A program made the position numbers and the translations under genes. From positions 30,708 through 94,707 of the forward strand of contig CAMFHE010000022.1 of NCBI GenBank assembly GCA_945952045.1: 64,000 nt of DNA, written 5' to 3'. The notes beneath the pieces are model-generated. The model did not search any database. It was not told the origin of the DNA and worked only from the letters and a program-made list of their open reading frames with translations. Source of the DNA: an uncultured Rhizobium sp. (GTDB lineage: Bacteria; Pseudomonadota; Alphaproteobacteria; Rhizobiales; Rhizobiaceae). Shown here piece by piece: positions 37,237 to 45,237 of the stretch; within the stretch, counting starts at the first letter, position 1, and the number at the start of each line of letters is the position of its first letter.

Positions 37237-37826
37237 CTAGCTTGGCAGATATTCCTCGCTCCAGGTCTCGCTGATCGTGCCGGAGGCAAGCAGCCGGTCG
37301 ATCTCAGCATCTGTGTGGTTCAGGGCGCGGAGAACAGCGCGCGTGGAGGCTCCGTACTTCTCCGCGGGAGCGACAGCCATGCCCCTGCCGACAGCCGGAC
37401 GGATGGCGGAGGGGTCGAACTACGCGGCCGTGTGACCGCTCGGATGATCCAGGAAGATGGAGAAGGAATAGCTGCCCCGCTCGATGCCGGGCTTGCTGTC
37501 GGGGCCGCGATCACTGCGGCTGCGGATTGTTTCGATGTTCTCGCAGAGGCCGATATCGGCTTCGCGCAGGCGCTTCTGTCAAGTTTCCGCAGGTGCCGTC
37601 ATGAAGGCTGTCGCAAAATAGGCCTCGCGGTCGGACGCTGCCATCTCGACCACCCCCCTTAGAAACTCGACCTTGGCGAAGCACGGGAGCTCGGCCTCTC
37701 AGGCGCAGAAGAAGGTGATAACCCCTGCCGTTTCGTAGAGCCGCGACAAGACATGATACCCGTTGGTTTCGCGACTGGACCGCTCATCAAACGAACCGCG
37801 GGCCTCATAGTCATAGCAGAAGGTTA
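37237..37826 (-). pseudogene. CoA-transferase family III (CaiB/BaiF) gene relic
   Basis: One minus-strand frame reads RGSFDERSSRETNGYHVLSR and later DREAYFATAFMTAP, with a C-terminus of FDPSAIRPAVGRGMAVAPAE, STRAVLRALNHTDAEIDRLL and SETWSEEYLPS before the stop. This is the C-terminal half of a CaiB/BaiF acyl-CoA transferase. In-frame stops interrupt it after ITFFCA, after TAPAET and after SGHTAA, and the N-terminal half is absent. It is a clear decayed gene. Confidence 0.75.
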
Positions 37827-37867
37827 AACCTCATCACTCCGCTGGACAGAGAGAGTTCGAATAGTAG

Positions 37868-39007
37868 TTACCTGTCTGACGACCATGGATAGTCTAGAAA
37901 CTGGGAACGGGTCCTGAAACAAATGCTGCCGTAAAATTTAAGGTATCGATCGCGCATCTGGGGACTGTCGAATATGGCAGCGGGGTTCTTCACCTCCTTC
38001 TCATAGGATTTGAGATTGGACGCGTTGACTGCGCGTGGAAGGATGTCCATCGCTTGAGGTACTTGTTTTCCCTCTAGCCAGTCGGCCGCGAAGTGACCAA
38101 GTGCGTACCCAAAAACAGGGGACGCCAAGCTAACGGTCACTTTGTAGGGGCTTTCAGGAGTGTTGAGTTCAGCGAGCGCGTCAGGCTCACCGTCGATTCC
38201 TCCAAGAAATTGCTTGGGCGAGGCTACGCCCGCTTCACGCAAAGCCCTAAGCGCGCCGATAACTACAGTGTCGGCTCCCAATACGACATCGATCTTTGGG
38301 TGAGCCAAGAGAATCAGCTTCATCATCTCATAGCCACCCTCAACGTTGACAGGGCTAGGCGAGATATCGGCGACAATGGTGGCCCCAGGTAGTTTACCAA
38401 GCACGTCCCGCATCGCAGTAAATCGGGGTGAAAGAAATTCGAGACTATCGTGGGTCAACAAGACGACGTTTGCATTGCCGCCCAACTCTTTCGCAATGTA
38501 GTCTGACGCAGCCTTCGCTAGCACTTCCCCGGTCAGATATTGGGGAGCGTTGAGGATTGTCACTGCCGGTGGAGGCACCACAGTGCCGACGTACGTGCCT
38601 GATCGGATCGCGGACCTGAGCGAATGCGCCATGCCGGAAGCGTCTATTGGCGCGACGACCAAGGCGCCAACATGGCTGGCAACCGCCTTATCAACCTCGT
38701 CAACCATCTTGCGCGCTTCGTCATTGGCCAAATTTACTGAGAAGGCCAAGCCTCGTTTTTGGGCAGCTTTTTCGAGGCCAAAGCGTACCCCTTGCATGAA
38801 TTGGCGATCATTGTCCTGAAAGAAAACCAACGATCGTTCCAAACCCTCAGGAGCGTCACAAGCTGCGGCGGAAAAATCGAACGGAGCAAGGGAGACGGGT
38901 TTCGTGATACCCATCAAATCTTCGTCGTTTTGAGCTAGTATGGCGCCTGAATAGCATAGGGCTGATAGCGCCACACCCAGTGCAAACCCTGATCTGCGTA
39001 GGATCAA
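37868..39007 (-). CDS. periplasmic sugar-type binding protein coupled to a sensor kinase
   Basis: The product of about 379 residues has a signal peptide (LRRSGFALGVALSALCYSGAILAQ). The Peripla_BP_4/RbsB-like fold shows in SLVFFQDNDRQFMQGVRFGL, ALVVAPIDASGMAHSLRSAI, VVLGADTVVIGALRALREAG and QFLGGIDGEPDALAEL. The start is a TTG at 39007 (or 39010) directly behind AGGAGG, which overlaps the kinase stop at 39018. Translation is thus coupled to the CHASE3 kinase. No ABC permease or ATPase gene is near, so it probably serves signalling, as TorT does for TorS. Confidence 0.85.
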   Translation of the reverse strand: MILRRSGFALGVALSALCYSGAILAQNDEDLMGITKPVSLAPFDFSAAACDAPEGLERSLVFFQDNDRQFMQGVRFGLEKAAQKRGLAFSVNLANDEARKMVDEVDKAVASHVGALVVAPIDASGMAHSLRSAIRSGTYVGTVVPPPAVTILNAPQYLTGEVLAKAASDYIAKELGGNANVVLLTHDSLEFLSPRFTAMRDVLGKLPGATIVADISPSPVNVEGGYEMMKLILLAHPKIDVVLGADTVVIGALRALREAGVASPKQFLGGIDGEPDALAELNTPESPYKVTVSLASPVFGYALGHFAADWLEGKQVPQAMDILPRAVNASNLKSYEKEVKNPAAIFDSPQMRDRYLKFYGSICFRTRSQFLDYPWSSDR

Positions 39008-39017
39008 CAACTCCTCC

Positions 39018-40373
39018 TCAGGCGGCAAGTGGAAATCGCAGTTGGGCGCGTGTTCCTGGTGATTTCGATACATACTCAATTGTCGCGCGCATGCTCGAAG
39101 CCATCGCGTTGGCGATCCTTGTTCCTACTCCGGTTCCTTTGGGGGTCGACGCTTCCGTCCTCCCGACGCCATCGTCGTCAACCGTGAGAAGGCCGGCGCC
39201 GTCGCCATCTCTGGTCAGAGCGATCCGAACTTCACCACGTCCTTCTGGATAAGCGTATTTGAAAGCGTTGAGTGCCCATTCAGACACCACGACGCCAAGA
39301 TTGATGGCCGCGTCAGTCGGCAGGTATAGCGATTCCAAGTCATACTTTAGAGTGACCCTGCCCTCGCCTTCAACCGTGGCCCTGAACTGCTCCAACAGAC
39401 CTCCGAGGTATTCGTCGAGTGCAACCTCTTGCAGGCTGTTGCCGTCATAGAGACGTTTATGTGCCTGCGCGATGGCAAGGACCCTCGCTCGGGTTTCTTC
39501 AAGAGCGGATGTTGCCAATGTGCTGGAATTTGAGCGCATCTGGATGCTGATCAACGATGCTACAAGCGCGAGACTGTTCGCCACGCGATGGTTTACTTCG
39601 GAAAGCAAAGCCTCCGCCCGATCACGGGCCGCCTTCATTTGGTCGTTTGCGATGGCCAGTTCCGATGTTCTGTCCGTCACTCGCTGCTCAAGTTTCTCGT
39701 TGGAAGAAGCCAATTCGGCTCGAGCAGCATTGAGGTCGCGCGTGTAGCTGGTGATCGCGAATATTGCCAGGAGCGCTGCACCTAGAACCACACCACCAGC
39801 CATGAAGGAAACGAGACGCAACCAAAGAGCATTATCCTCTTGCTCCTCAATCAGTTGCGAAAGCCTTTTGTCGGTTGCGAGCGTCACTCCTGTTAGCAGC
39901 ATATTGACTTCATCCATCAAAAGCTTGCCGTGGTTGCTCCGCATCTGCTGCAACGCTTCAGCGTCCCTTCCATCCTTCTTGAGCTTGATAAGCGCATCCA
40001 TCTCAGACGACTTTTCTTTTATGGCACGATCAAGCTCATGCACTGCGCCGGTGAGGTCGCGATAAGATGTGAGCGCAGCCTTGAGCTGGGCAATCGCCGC
40101 AGTAGCACGGCGCTGCGCCAAACCGTATGGAGCCAGATAAATCTCATTACCCGTATAGAGGTAACCGCGCTCGCTGGACTCAGCAGTCTGCAAAGCTGCG
40201 CGCAGATCGACAGCTAGAGCTTTGACGTCGCGCACCTGGATCACGCTCGCTGAATATATTCGCGCTCGCTCTCCGAGCCAGGTCGACGTCGCAACGATAG
40301 CGGCCAAGGCTATGAAGCCTACGATCAATAGTGCAACTGAGGAACCGACGAGCTGGCGCGTGGATAGATGCAT
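39018..40373 (-). CDS. CHASE3 sensor histidine kinase, HisKA_2/HWE type
   Basis: The product of about 451 residues has a first membrane helix (LVGSSVALLIVGFIALAAIVA) and a periplasmic four-helix CHASE3 domain (about residues 40-180, with QTAESSERGYLYTGNEIYL). A second helix (FMAGGVVLGAALLAIFAI) leads to a coiled coil and HisKA_2 with the His in LLSEVNHRVANSLALVASLI. The HATPase keeps VVSEWALNAFKYA, DDDGVG and KGTGVG. It is the first gene of the pair with the binding protein. No response regulator is adjacent. Confidence 0.88.
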   Translation of the reverse strand: MHLSTRQLVGSSVALLIVGFIALAAIVATSTWLGERARIYSASVIQVRDVKALAVDLRAALQTAESSERGYLYTGNEIYLAPYGLAQRRATAAIAQLKAALTSYRDLTGAVHELDRAIKEKSSEMDALIKLKKDGRDAEALQQMRSNHGKLLMDEVNMLLTGVTLATDKRLSQLIEEQEDNALWLRLVSFMAGGVVLGAALLAIFAITSYTRDLNAARAELASSNEKLEQRVTDRTSELAIANDQMKAARDRAEALLSEVNHRVANSLALVASLISIQMRSNSSTLATSALEETRARVLAIAQAHKRLYDGNSLQEVALDEYLGGLLEQFRATVEGEGRVTLKYDLESLYLPTDAAINLGVVVSEWALNAFKYAYPEGRGEVRIALTRDGDGAGLLTVDDDGVGRTEASTPKGTGVGTRIANAMASSMRATIEYVSKSPGTRAQLRFPLAA

Positions 40374-40520
40374 GCGCTTTAATGACAGAACTTTGCTCCA
40401 TCCGCGAGGGCGAAACGCGGGAGCTATCAAAGAATATCTACAACCTCCGAAATGCATTGCACAAGTCGTTCGAGTTCGCCCTCAAAAGACCAATCGACAG
40501 TCGTGCCGCGTCGTTGGGCA

Positions 40521-40937
40521 TCAGTTGTTCAGGGAACGCAGACGTGATCGATCCGCCGAGGTTGCCTGGCGATTGACGATCGTGCGACCGCGCTTGTCGC
40601 GCATTATATAGCGCCCCTTCGCAAGAACCTCTTCGATACCGTTCTGATGTCGCACGGCAATCGACCCCGTGCCGTCATCGCCAGTCTGCGCATCGCTGGC
40701 GCTCTTGGCATTGGAGGACTTGCCGTTCGCCTGGCCCTTATTGCTGCCGGCATTGCCGTTCCCGTTCCCGTTCCCGTTCCCGTTCCCGTTGCCGTTGTTG
40801 CCATTGCCGCCGCCATTGCCGTTTCCATTGCCATTACCCCCGCCATTGCCATTGCCATCCTTGGCAAAGGAGGCCTGCATGCCGGCGGCTAAAAGGAAGG
40901 CGGTCGAAGCTACAAGGAAATGTCTGCGCGAAATCAC
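40521..40937 (-). CDS. secreted Gly-Asn repeat protein
   Basis: The 138-residue product starts with a twin-arginine-like signal (MISRRHFLVASTAFLLAAGM, cleavage after ASFA). About 40 residues are almost entirely Gly and Asn, and a conserved-looking C-terminal domain follows (RHQNGIEEVLAKGRYIMRDK, GRTIVNRQAT). The repeat DNA includes five exact tandem GGGAAC hexamers at 40761-40790 on the minus strand, so in-frame length change is likely. It may be an extracellular or periplasmic spacer protein. The function is unknown. Confidence 0.8.
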   Translation of the reverse strand: MISRRHFLVASTAFLLAAGMQASFAKDGNGNGGGNGNGNGNGGGNGNNGNGNGNGNGNGNGNAGSNKGQANGKSSNAKSASDAQTGDDGTGSIAVRHQNGIEEVLAKGRYIMRDKRGRTIVNRQATSADRSRLRSLNN

Positions 40938-40960
40938 TGAAACCTCCCGTTTTTCCGTAT

Positions 40961-41004
40961 CCGCACATCTGCTTCGGGCCGAGCCCGATTGAACAGATGT
41001 GCGG
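40961..41004 (-). repeat. 44-nt hairpin between two small genes
   Basis: CCGCACATCTG at 40961-40971 pairs with CAGATGTGCGG at 40994-41004, and an inner TCGGGC/GCCCGA stem extends it. It lies 39 bases past the stop of the 41043 gene and 24 bases ahead of the Gly-Asn gene start, so it may be a terminator or a leader structure. No T tract follows. Confidence 0.65.
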
Positions 41005-41042
41005 CGAATGGGTCAAGCCGGCTTGGAGGGACCGGCGCGCAA

Positions 41043-41225
41043 TCAGTTCGAAGCCTGGGATTGCATGGCCTGTGGCACAAACACCCGCACAAACGCATGT
41101 TCGGACGGTTGCTTGACGAAGAGCAGCATGCTCAGCAGGCCGGCCATCGCGAGCAAGATAATGGCGATGAGGAAATTCGTGACATTCAAACCTTTCGACA
41201 ACAGCCCGTGAAAGCGTTTTGGCAT
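41043..41225 (-). CDS. small single-span membrane protein
   Basis: The 60-residue product has a basic N-terminus (MPKRFHGLLSKGLNVTN), one membrane helix (FLIAIILLAMAGLLSMLLFV) and a short outer tail. GGAGG five bases before the ATG supports the start. An exact EcfG-type promoter (41235-41259) ends only nine bases before the ATG, so the message may be almost leaderless. No family was recognised. Confidence 0.7.
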   Translation of the reverse strand: MPKRFHGLLSKGLNVTNFLIAIILLAMAGLLSMLLFVKQPSEHAFVRVFVPQAMQSQASN

Positions 41226-41234
41226 CTAGCCTCC

Positions 41235-41259
41235 AACGAGACGACCATTCCCCGGTTCC
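41235..41259 (-). promoter_or_regulatory. EcfG-type promoter for the small membrane protein
   Basis: On the minus strand GGAAC and CGTT are separated by exactly 16 bases, a full match to the EcfG general-stress consensus. The expected transcription start falls at or within a few bases of the ATG at 41225. Confidence 0.6.
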
Positions 41260-41329
41260 TCTGCGCGGGCTTCCACCGCAAGCGGCTAGGTCTTTGGTCC
41301 GATGGCTATCGGCACAAAGGCCAAGGCGC

Positions 41330-41354
41330 GGAACGGAGGCTTCGATCATGAGTT
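41330..41354 (+). promoter_or_regulatory. EcfG-like promoter for the first DUF1236 gene
   Basis: GGAAC at 41330-41334 is followed after 16 bases by AGTT, one mismatch from consensus, 51 bases before the DUF1236 start. Confidence 0.45.
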
Positions 41355-41405
41355 TTGGAAGGGCCGGCGAAAGCGGGCGATTAGTCCACGACAGAGGATC
41401 ATACG

Positions 41406-41705
41406 ATGAAAAGACAGATGTTTTCCGCGCTGACGGCGGTTGGTCTGATCGTTGGCGCCCACGCCGCGACTGCCCAGACCGTCGTTATTTCCCCCGAGCA
41501 GGAAACCGTCATCACGCATTACGTCACAAAGCATAAAGTGGCATCGGTCGATGTTTCCGATATCGCTGTCGGCAGCGCCCTACCCGACACGGTCGAACTG
41601 CATCGCATCGATGAACCCGATATCACGTACAGCTATGTCATTGCGAACGGCAAGACCGTTGTGGTCGAGCCCAGCACACGTAAGATCGTCCGCGTCCTGG
41701 ACTGA
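41406..41705 (+). CDS. DUF1236 periplasmic protein
   Basis: The 99-residue product has a signal peptide (MFSALTAVGLIVGAHAATAQ) and one DUF1236 domain ending IANGKTVVVEPSTRKIVRVL, the hallmark C-terminal strand pair of the family. DUF1236 proteins are common, exported and uncharacterised in Rhizobiales. It resembles the C-terminal part of the protein at 44200. The two genes flank a two-component system. Confidence 0.85.
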   Translation: MKRQMFSALTAVGLIVGAHAATAQTVVISPEQETVITHYVTKHKVASVDVSDIAVGSALPDTVELHRIDEPDITYSYVIANGKTVVVEPSTRKIVRVLD

Positions 41706-41827
41706 TTGTCCGCTTTCATCCCCGTTGCCCCGCCGGCCAAGGGAGAGAACGCAAAAGGCGATATTCGCCCGAGCGTTCTCTCCCCGGTTGACCTTCGCCG
41801 TAGGTCGCGGCGTTGTCGGCCATTCCA

Positions 41828-42490
41828 TTAGGAATGCAGAGCTGGTTTTGCCATCTGATCGCGATACCAAAGCGCCGCTTCCGTCCGGTTCTGCAAGTCG
41901 AGCTTGAAGAGAATGCTGCTCATGTGATGCTTGACTGTCTTTTCGTTCAGATTGAGCTTCAGTGCGACCCGCTTGTTGGTCTGGCCCTGGGCGACCAGTT
42001 CGAGGATTTCCTGTTCGCGAGCCGTCAGACTGTTGAGCGACTTCGTGTCATTTCGCGCATTGCCGCCGGCCGATAGCGCCGAGATCACTTTGGCCGAGAG
42101 CATCGGGGGGACATAACTGCCACCAGCCGCCACTGCGCGAATGATCTGTCCAAGCGCCCGCGAGCCGACGCCCTTGAGTACGAAACCCATCGCACCGCGA
42201 CCGAGCGCACAGGAAATGTCGTCCCCGGATTCAGACACGGTTAGCATGATGATCCGGGCTTCCGGCTGGCTTTGCAGGATCGGCTCGATGGCGTTCAACC
42301 CACCGCCCGGCATGGAAATGTCGAGCAGATAGACTGCCGGCTTCTGATCTTTTGCTATCTTCACGCTGTCTTGCAGACTGCCGCCTGTCGCAACGATGTC
42401 GAAGGCTTCCATTTCGCTAAGGCTGCGCACGACGCCCTCCCGAAACAAGGGATGGTCGTCGACGACGGCGATTGTGATTGTCTGGCTCAA
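41828..42490 (-). CDS. NarL/LuxR-family response regulator
   Basis: The 220-residue product has a receiver (AVVDDHPLFREGVVRSL, phospho-Asp in AVYLLDISMPGGG, Lys in FVLKGVGSR) and a LuxR helix-turn-helix (SLTAREQEILELVAQGQTNK, LNEKTVKHHMSSILFKL). The ATG overlaps the kinase stop by four bases. Genes for DUF1236, small membrane and BA14K proteins around it are the natural candidate targets. Confidence 0.92.
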   Translation of the reverse strand: MSQTITIAVVDDHPLFREGVVRSLSEMEAFDIVATGGSLQDSVKIAKDQKPAVYLLDISMPGGGLNAIEPILQSQPEARIIMLTVSESGDDISCALGRGAMGFVLKGVGSRALGQIIRAVAAGGSYVPPMLSAKVISALSAGGNARNDTKSLNSLTAREQEILELVAQGQTNKRVALKLNLNEKTVKHHMSSILFKLDLQNRTEAALWYRDQMAKPALHS

Positions 42491-43923
42491 GAAATACCTA
42501 CCTCTGAAGTGAGCAATGTCATAGTCAAAGCCGTTCCGTTCGCGGAGGTGTCGATGGAAAACGTGCCTCCAAGACTTTCGATCCGTTCCTTTAGTGCCGA
42601 AAGTCCGATTCTTTCCATGGGCACACGGCTAACATCGAAACCGCAGCCGCCATCGGACACACGAACATGCAATCGATCGCCCTTCGCGTTTAACTTCACG
42701 ACCTGGTTCTTTCCGCCGGCGTGTCGGAACGCATTGTTCAGGCCCTCTTGAATGAAACGGTAGACGCAGACTTTTGCCGAAACAGTACATTGGGGACAGT
42801 CTCCCTCGATCACCAACGATACCGCAGCGCCGGTGCGGTGTTGATGATTGCGCACCGCGTGCCTGACGGCATCGCTCAAAGCCAGTGTTTCGATATGCGG
42901 CAGGACAAGCCCTTGGCAGACAGCCCGGATTTCATCGAGCGCATCCTCGAGGCTTTTGCGGATTGCCCCGAGCTCCGTCCCATAACGTTCATCCTTGCCT
43001 GGCAGCGGATCGAAAACCCGGCTGTCGAGGCGCATGGAGGCAAGCGCGACCAATTGCGCCGGACCGTCATGCAGTTCGGCGCCGATCCGACGCAGATGGC
43101 TTTCGTTAAAGGCCGCCGCCTTCTGCGAGGCATTGCGAACATGCTCATGCAGCGCCCGGTTCTGCGAAAGAAGCATCGAAAGCTCATCAACGCGCTGGCG
43201 CAACGCCTCGCGTTGCTTTTCAATCATGCGACTGCCGCGCACCACGATGATCGACAACGCTCCGAAGAAGACCGAGGTGAACAGCGCCACTGCCGCCCAT
43301 GCCCTCAACCGGGCCCGCACCAGCGTCTGCTTGAAGTCCTGACCTATCTCGTAGAATTCGGTCACGGCCACCACTTCCCCGGACCACGGTTGCAGCACCG
43401 GATTGTAGATCTCCAGCAGCGGTTCGCCGCTTTCGCGCTCGGTCTTGCTTTCCTCGTCCTCCACATCGTCGAACTTGGCGACCATCTTGCCCTGAAAGGC
43501 ATCGCGGACGCTGGTATTGTTGGGAAATATCTTGCCGACCATCTGCTTGTCGTTGGCATAAAGTATTAAGCCGTCGCGCCGCCACAGGCGGAAGGACATG
43601 ATCCGGCCGCGCAAAGCCCCCTGCGCCAGCGTCTCGTCCAGCGCGCGTGTGACGGAATCGTCAAGCACATCGGTGCGCTGCATGTCGGGAAGGATTGGGG
43701 CGATGATGCTGTCGACATACATGGCCGTCGATGCGGCCGAATTGTGGATCACCGCCTCTTCGATCAGACGCGTGACATAGAAACCAACAACGATCATGGC
43801 GGCGAGCGCCACAACGCCGCCGGCAACGGAGAACTGCGCCGCAAGGCTTCTTTCGGTCCAGCGATGAAGAATTTTGCCTGGCACGTCGTAACTACCGCTG
43901 TGACCGATCCGATGATAACCCAT
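42487..43923 (-). CDS. NarX-type sensor histidine kinase
   Basis: The 478-residue product has an N-terminal membrane helix (VAGGVVALAAMIVVGFYVTR) and a periplasmic sensor of about 165 residues. A second helix (AWAAVALFTSVFFGALSIIVV) leads to HisKA_3 with the His in RRIGAELHDGPAQLVAL. A HATPase with FIQEGLNNAFRHA and DGGCGFD completes the kinase. It pairs with the NarL-type regulator by ATGA overlap. The sensor region was not recognised. Confidence 0.9.
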   Translation of the reverse strand: MGYHRIGHSGSYDVPGKILHRWTERSLAAQFSVAGGVVALAAMIVVGFYVTRLIEEAVIHNSAASTAMYVDSIIAPILPDMQRTDVLDDSVTRALDETLAQGALRGRIMSFRLWRRDGLILYANDKQMVGKIFPNNTSVRDAFQGKMVAKFDDVEDEESKTERESGEPLLEIYNPVLQPWSGEVVAVTEFYEIGQDFKQTLVRARLRAWAAVALFTSVFFGALSIIVVRGSRMIEKQREALRQRVDELSMLLSQNRALHEHVRNASQKAAAFNESHLRRIGAELHDGPAQLVALASMRLDSRVFDPLPGKDERYGTELGAIRKSLEDALDEIRAVCQGLVLPHIETLALSDAVRHAVRNHQHRTGAAVSLVIEGDCPQCTVSAKVCVYRFIQEGLNNAFRHAGGKNQVVKLNAKGDRLHVRVSDGGCGFDVSRVPMERIGLSALKERIESLGGTFSIDTSANGTALTMTLLTSEVGIS

Positions 43924-44136
43924 GCGGACTTATGGCACTGACGAAGCGTTTCAATCTTCGCCGCAAAAGAAGCTCTCAGCGGGTTTCGCGCGCAACCGCT
44001 CAGCCCCGTCACCTCGGACTAAAGTCCTAGGTCCGCTTGGGCCTGAAGCCGTAATCAGGAACCGTACCCCGAATTTGCGGATTTAGTCGTCGTCTCTGGC
44101 GGCCACAGATGGCTGAACGCTCTCAAAGGCTTGCAG

Positions 44137-44162
44137 GGAACATAGTGGCCAGCAGACCCGTT
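44137..44162 (+). promoter_or_regulatory. EcfG-type promoter for the glycine-zipper DUF1236 gene
   Basis: GGAAC at 44137-44141 and CGTT at 44159-44162 are 17 bases apart, a full consensus match, 37 bases before the ATG at 44200. Confidence 0.65.
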
Positions 44163-44199
44163 TCTGGGTCCAGCGGCCGAACAAAAAAGGAGAACCGAC

Positions 44200-44598
44200 A
44201 TGCGTAATATTCTCATTGCCGTTCCGTTGACGTTTGCCGCCCTGTTTGCCACCGGCGCCTATGCCGAAGACGGTGCCCTGACCGGCGCTGCCGGCGGCGC
44301 CGCCACTGGCGCGATCATCGGCGGACCGGTTGGCGCGGCTGTCGGCGGTGTCGCTGGTGCGGTCATTGGAACGGCAATCGACCCGCCGCCGCAGAAGGTC
44401 GTTACCTATGTCCGTGAAGCCCCGATGCCGACCAAGAAGATTGTCGTCAAAGAACGCGTGGTGGTTGGCTCGGCTCTTCCGGAAACGGTCGTCGTAACCC
44501 CCATCCCGGATGATCCGACATATGCCTATGCTGTGGTCAACAACGAACGGGTCATCGTCGAACCTTCGTCGCGCAAGGTCATTCAGATCATTAACTGA
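44200..44598 (+). CDS. DUF1236 protein with glycine-zipper segment
   Basis: The 132-residue product has a signal peptide (ILIAVPLTFAALFATGAYA), then a glycine zipper (GAAGGAATGAIIGGPVGAAV, VGGVAGAVIGTAI) and a C-terminal DUF1236 domain (VVVGSALPETVVVTPIPDD ... NERVIVEPSSRKVIQ). Glycine zippers pack in membranes, so this is likely an envelope protein. The BA14K gene follows 75 bases downstream. An EcfG promoter suggests general-stress induction. Confidence 0.88.
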   Translation: MRNILIAVPLTFAALFATGAYAEDGALTGAAGGAATGAIIGGPVGAAVGGVAGAVIGTAIDPPPQKVVTYVREAPMPTKKIVVKERVVVGSALPETVVVTPIPDDPTYAYAVVNNERVIVEPSSRKVIQIIN

Positions 44599-44673
44599 TC
44601 GCCCGATGCATCGGACTTGAGGGCGCTGGGTCAAATTTCAATACCTGGGCCCTCGAGTGGGGAGCTTTATCTC

Positions 44674-45237
44674 ATGAAACAGTTTGGTCGTTTCTTCTTC
44701 GCCATCGGCTCGGCACTCGGGTTGTGCTTTGTCGGCTCCGCCACTGCTTCGCTTTTGTTACAGCAGCCGCAGGCAATCGAAACGAAACCATCCCAGCTCG
44801 ATGTCACCGATCTGTGGACGACGACGCCGGTTCGGGTTGATACGAAAAAGCAGACATTCGAGCGCCTTGCCTCCATCGCCCCTGTCGACCCACCTTCACG
44901 AAACCGCAACGCCTCGTCCGTCATACCGCAACAGGTCGCGGCGGTGGACGACGCGCCGATCGTATACTCGCAATCGCATGTTTCCTGGTGTAACAGCCGA
45001 TACCGGTCATACAATCCCGATACGAACACCTACCGCTCCTATCGCGGCTCGATTCGCACCTGCGTGTCGCCGCACATGCAGGAAGACGCATTGGCGCCGC
45101 CGCAATCCGGGCTGTCGCAGGCCCATATGGATTGGTGCGCAAAACGCTATCGTTCCTACAGGGCCGAGGACAATACCTATCGATCCTTCTCAGGCGGCCA
45201 GCGCGATTGCCTGTCTCCTTTCATGCAGAACGGTTGA
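44674..45237 (+). CDS. double BA14K-domain exported protein
   Basis: The product of about 187 residues has an N-terminal signal or anchor (FFFAIGSALGLCFVGSATAS) and two BA14K units: HVSWCNSRYRSYNPDTNTYR with RGSIRTCVSP, and HMDWCAKRYRSYRAEDNTYR with GQRDCLSP. BA14K proteins of Brucella and rhizobia are lectin-like surface antigens; two copies in one chain is less usual. GGGGAG nine bases upstream supports the ATG at 44674. Its 3' end overlaps the converging enolase-superfamily relic by 48 bases. Confidence 0.85.
   Translation: MKQFGRFFFAIGSALGLCFVGSATASLLLQQPQAIETKPSQLDVTDLWTTTPVRVDTKKQTFERLASIAPVDPPSRNRNASSVIPQQVAAVDDAPIVYSQSHVSWCNSRYRSYNPDTNTYRSYRGSIRTCVSPHMQEDALAPPQSGLSQAHMDWCAKRYRSYRAEDNTYRSFSGGQRDCLSPFMQNG

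Noticed and set aside
40755..40796. Short tandem repeat considered as a CRISPR or VNTR-only element
   Set aside because: The hexamers encode Gly-Asn in an open gene; there are no spacers and no cas genes.
40834..41349. Minus-strand frame of 171 codons spanning two small genes
   Set aside because: It overlaps the small membrane protein and Gly-Asn genes in another frame. Those have good ribosome-binding sites, signal or membrane features; this one has none.
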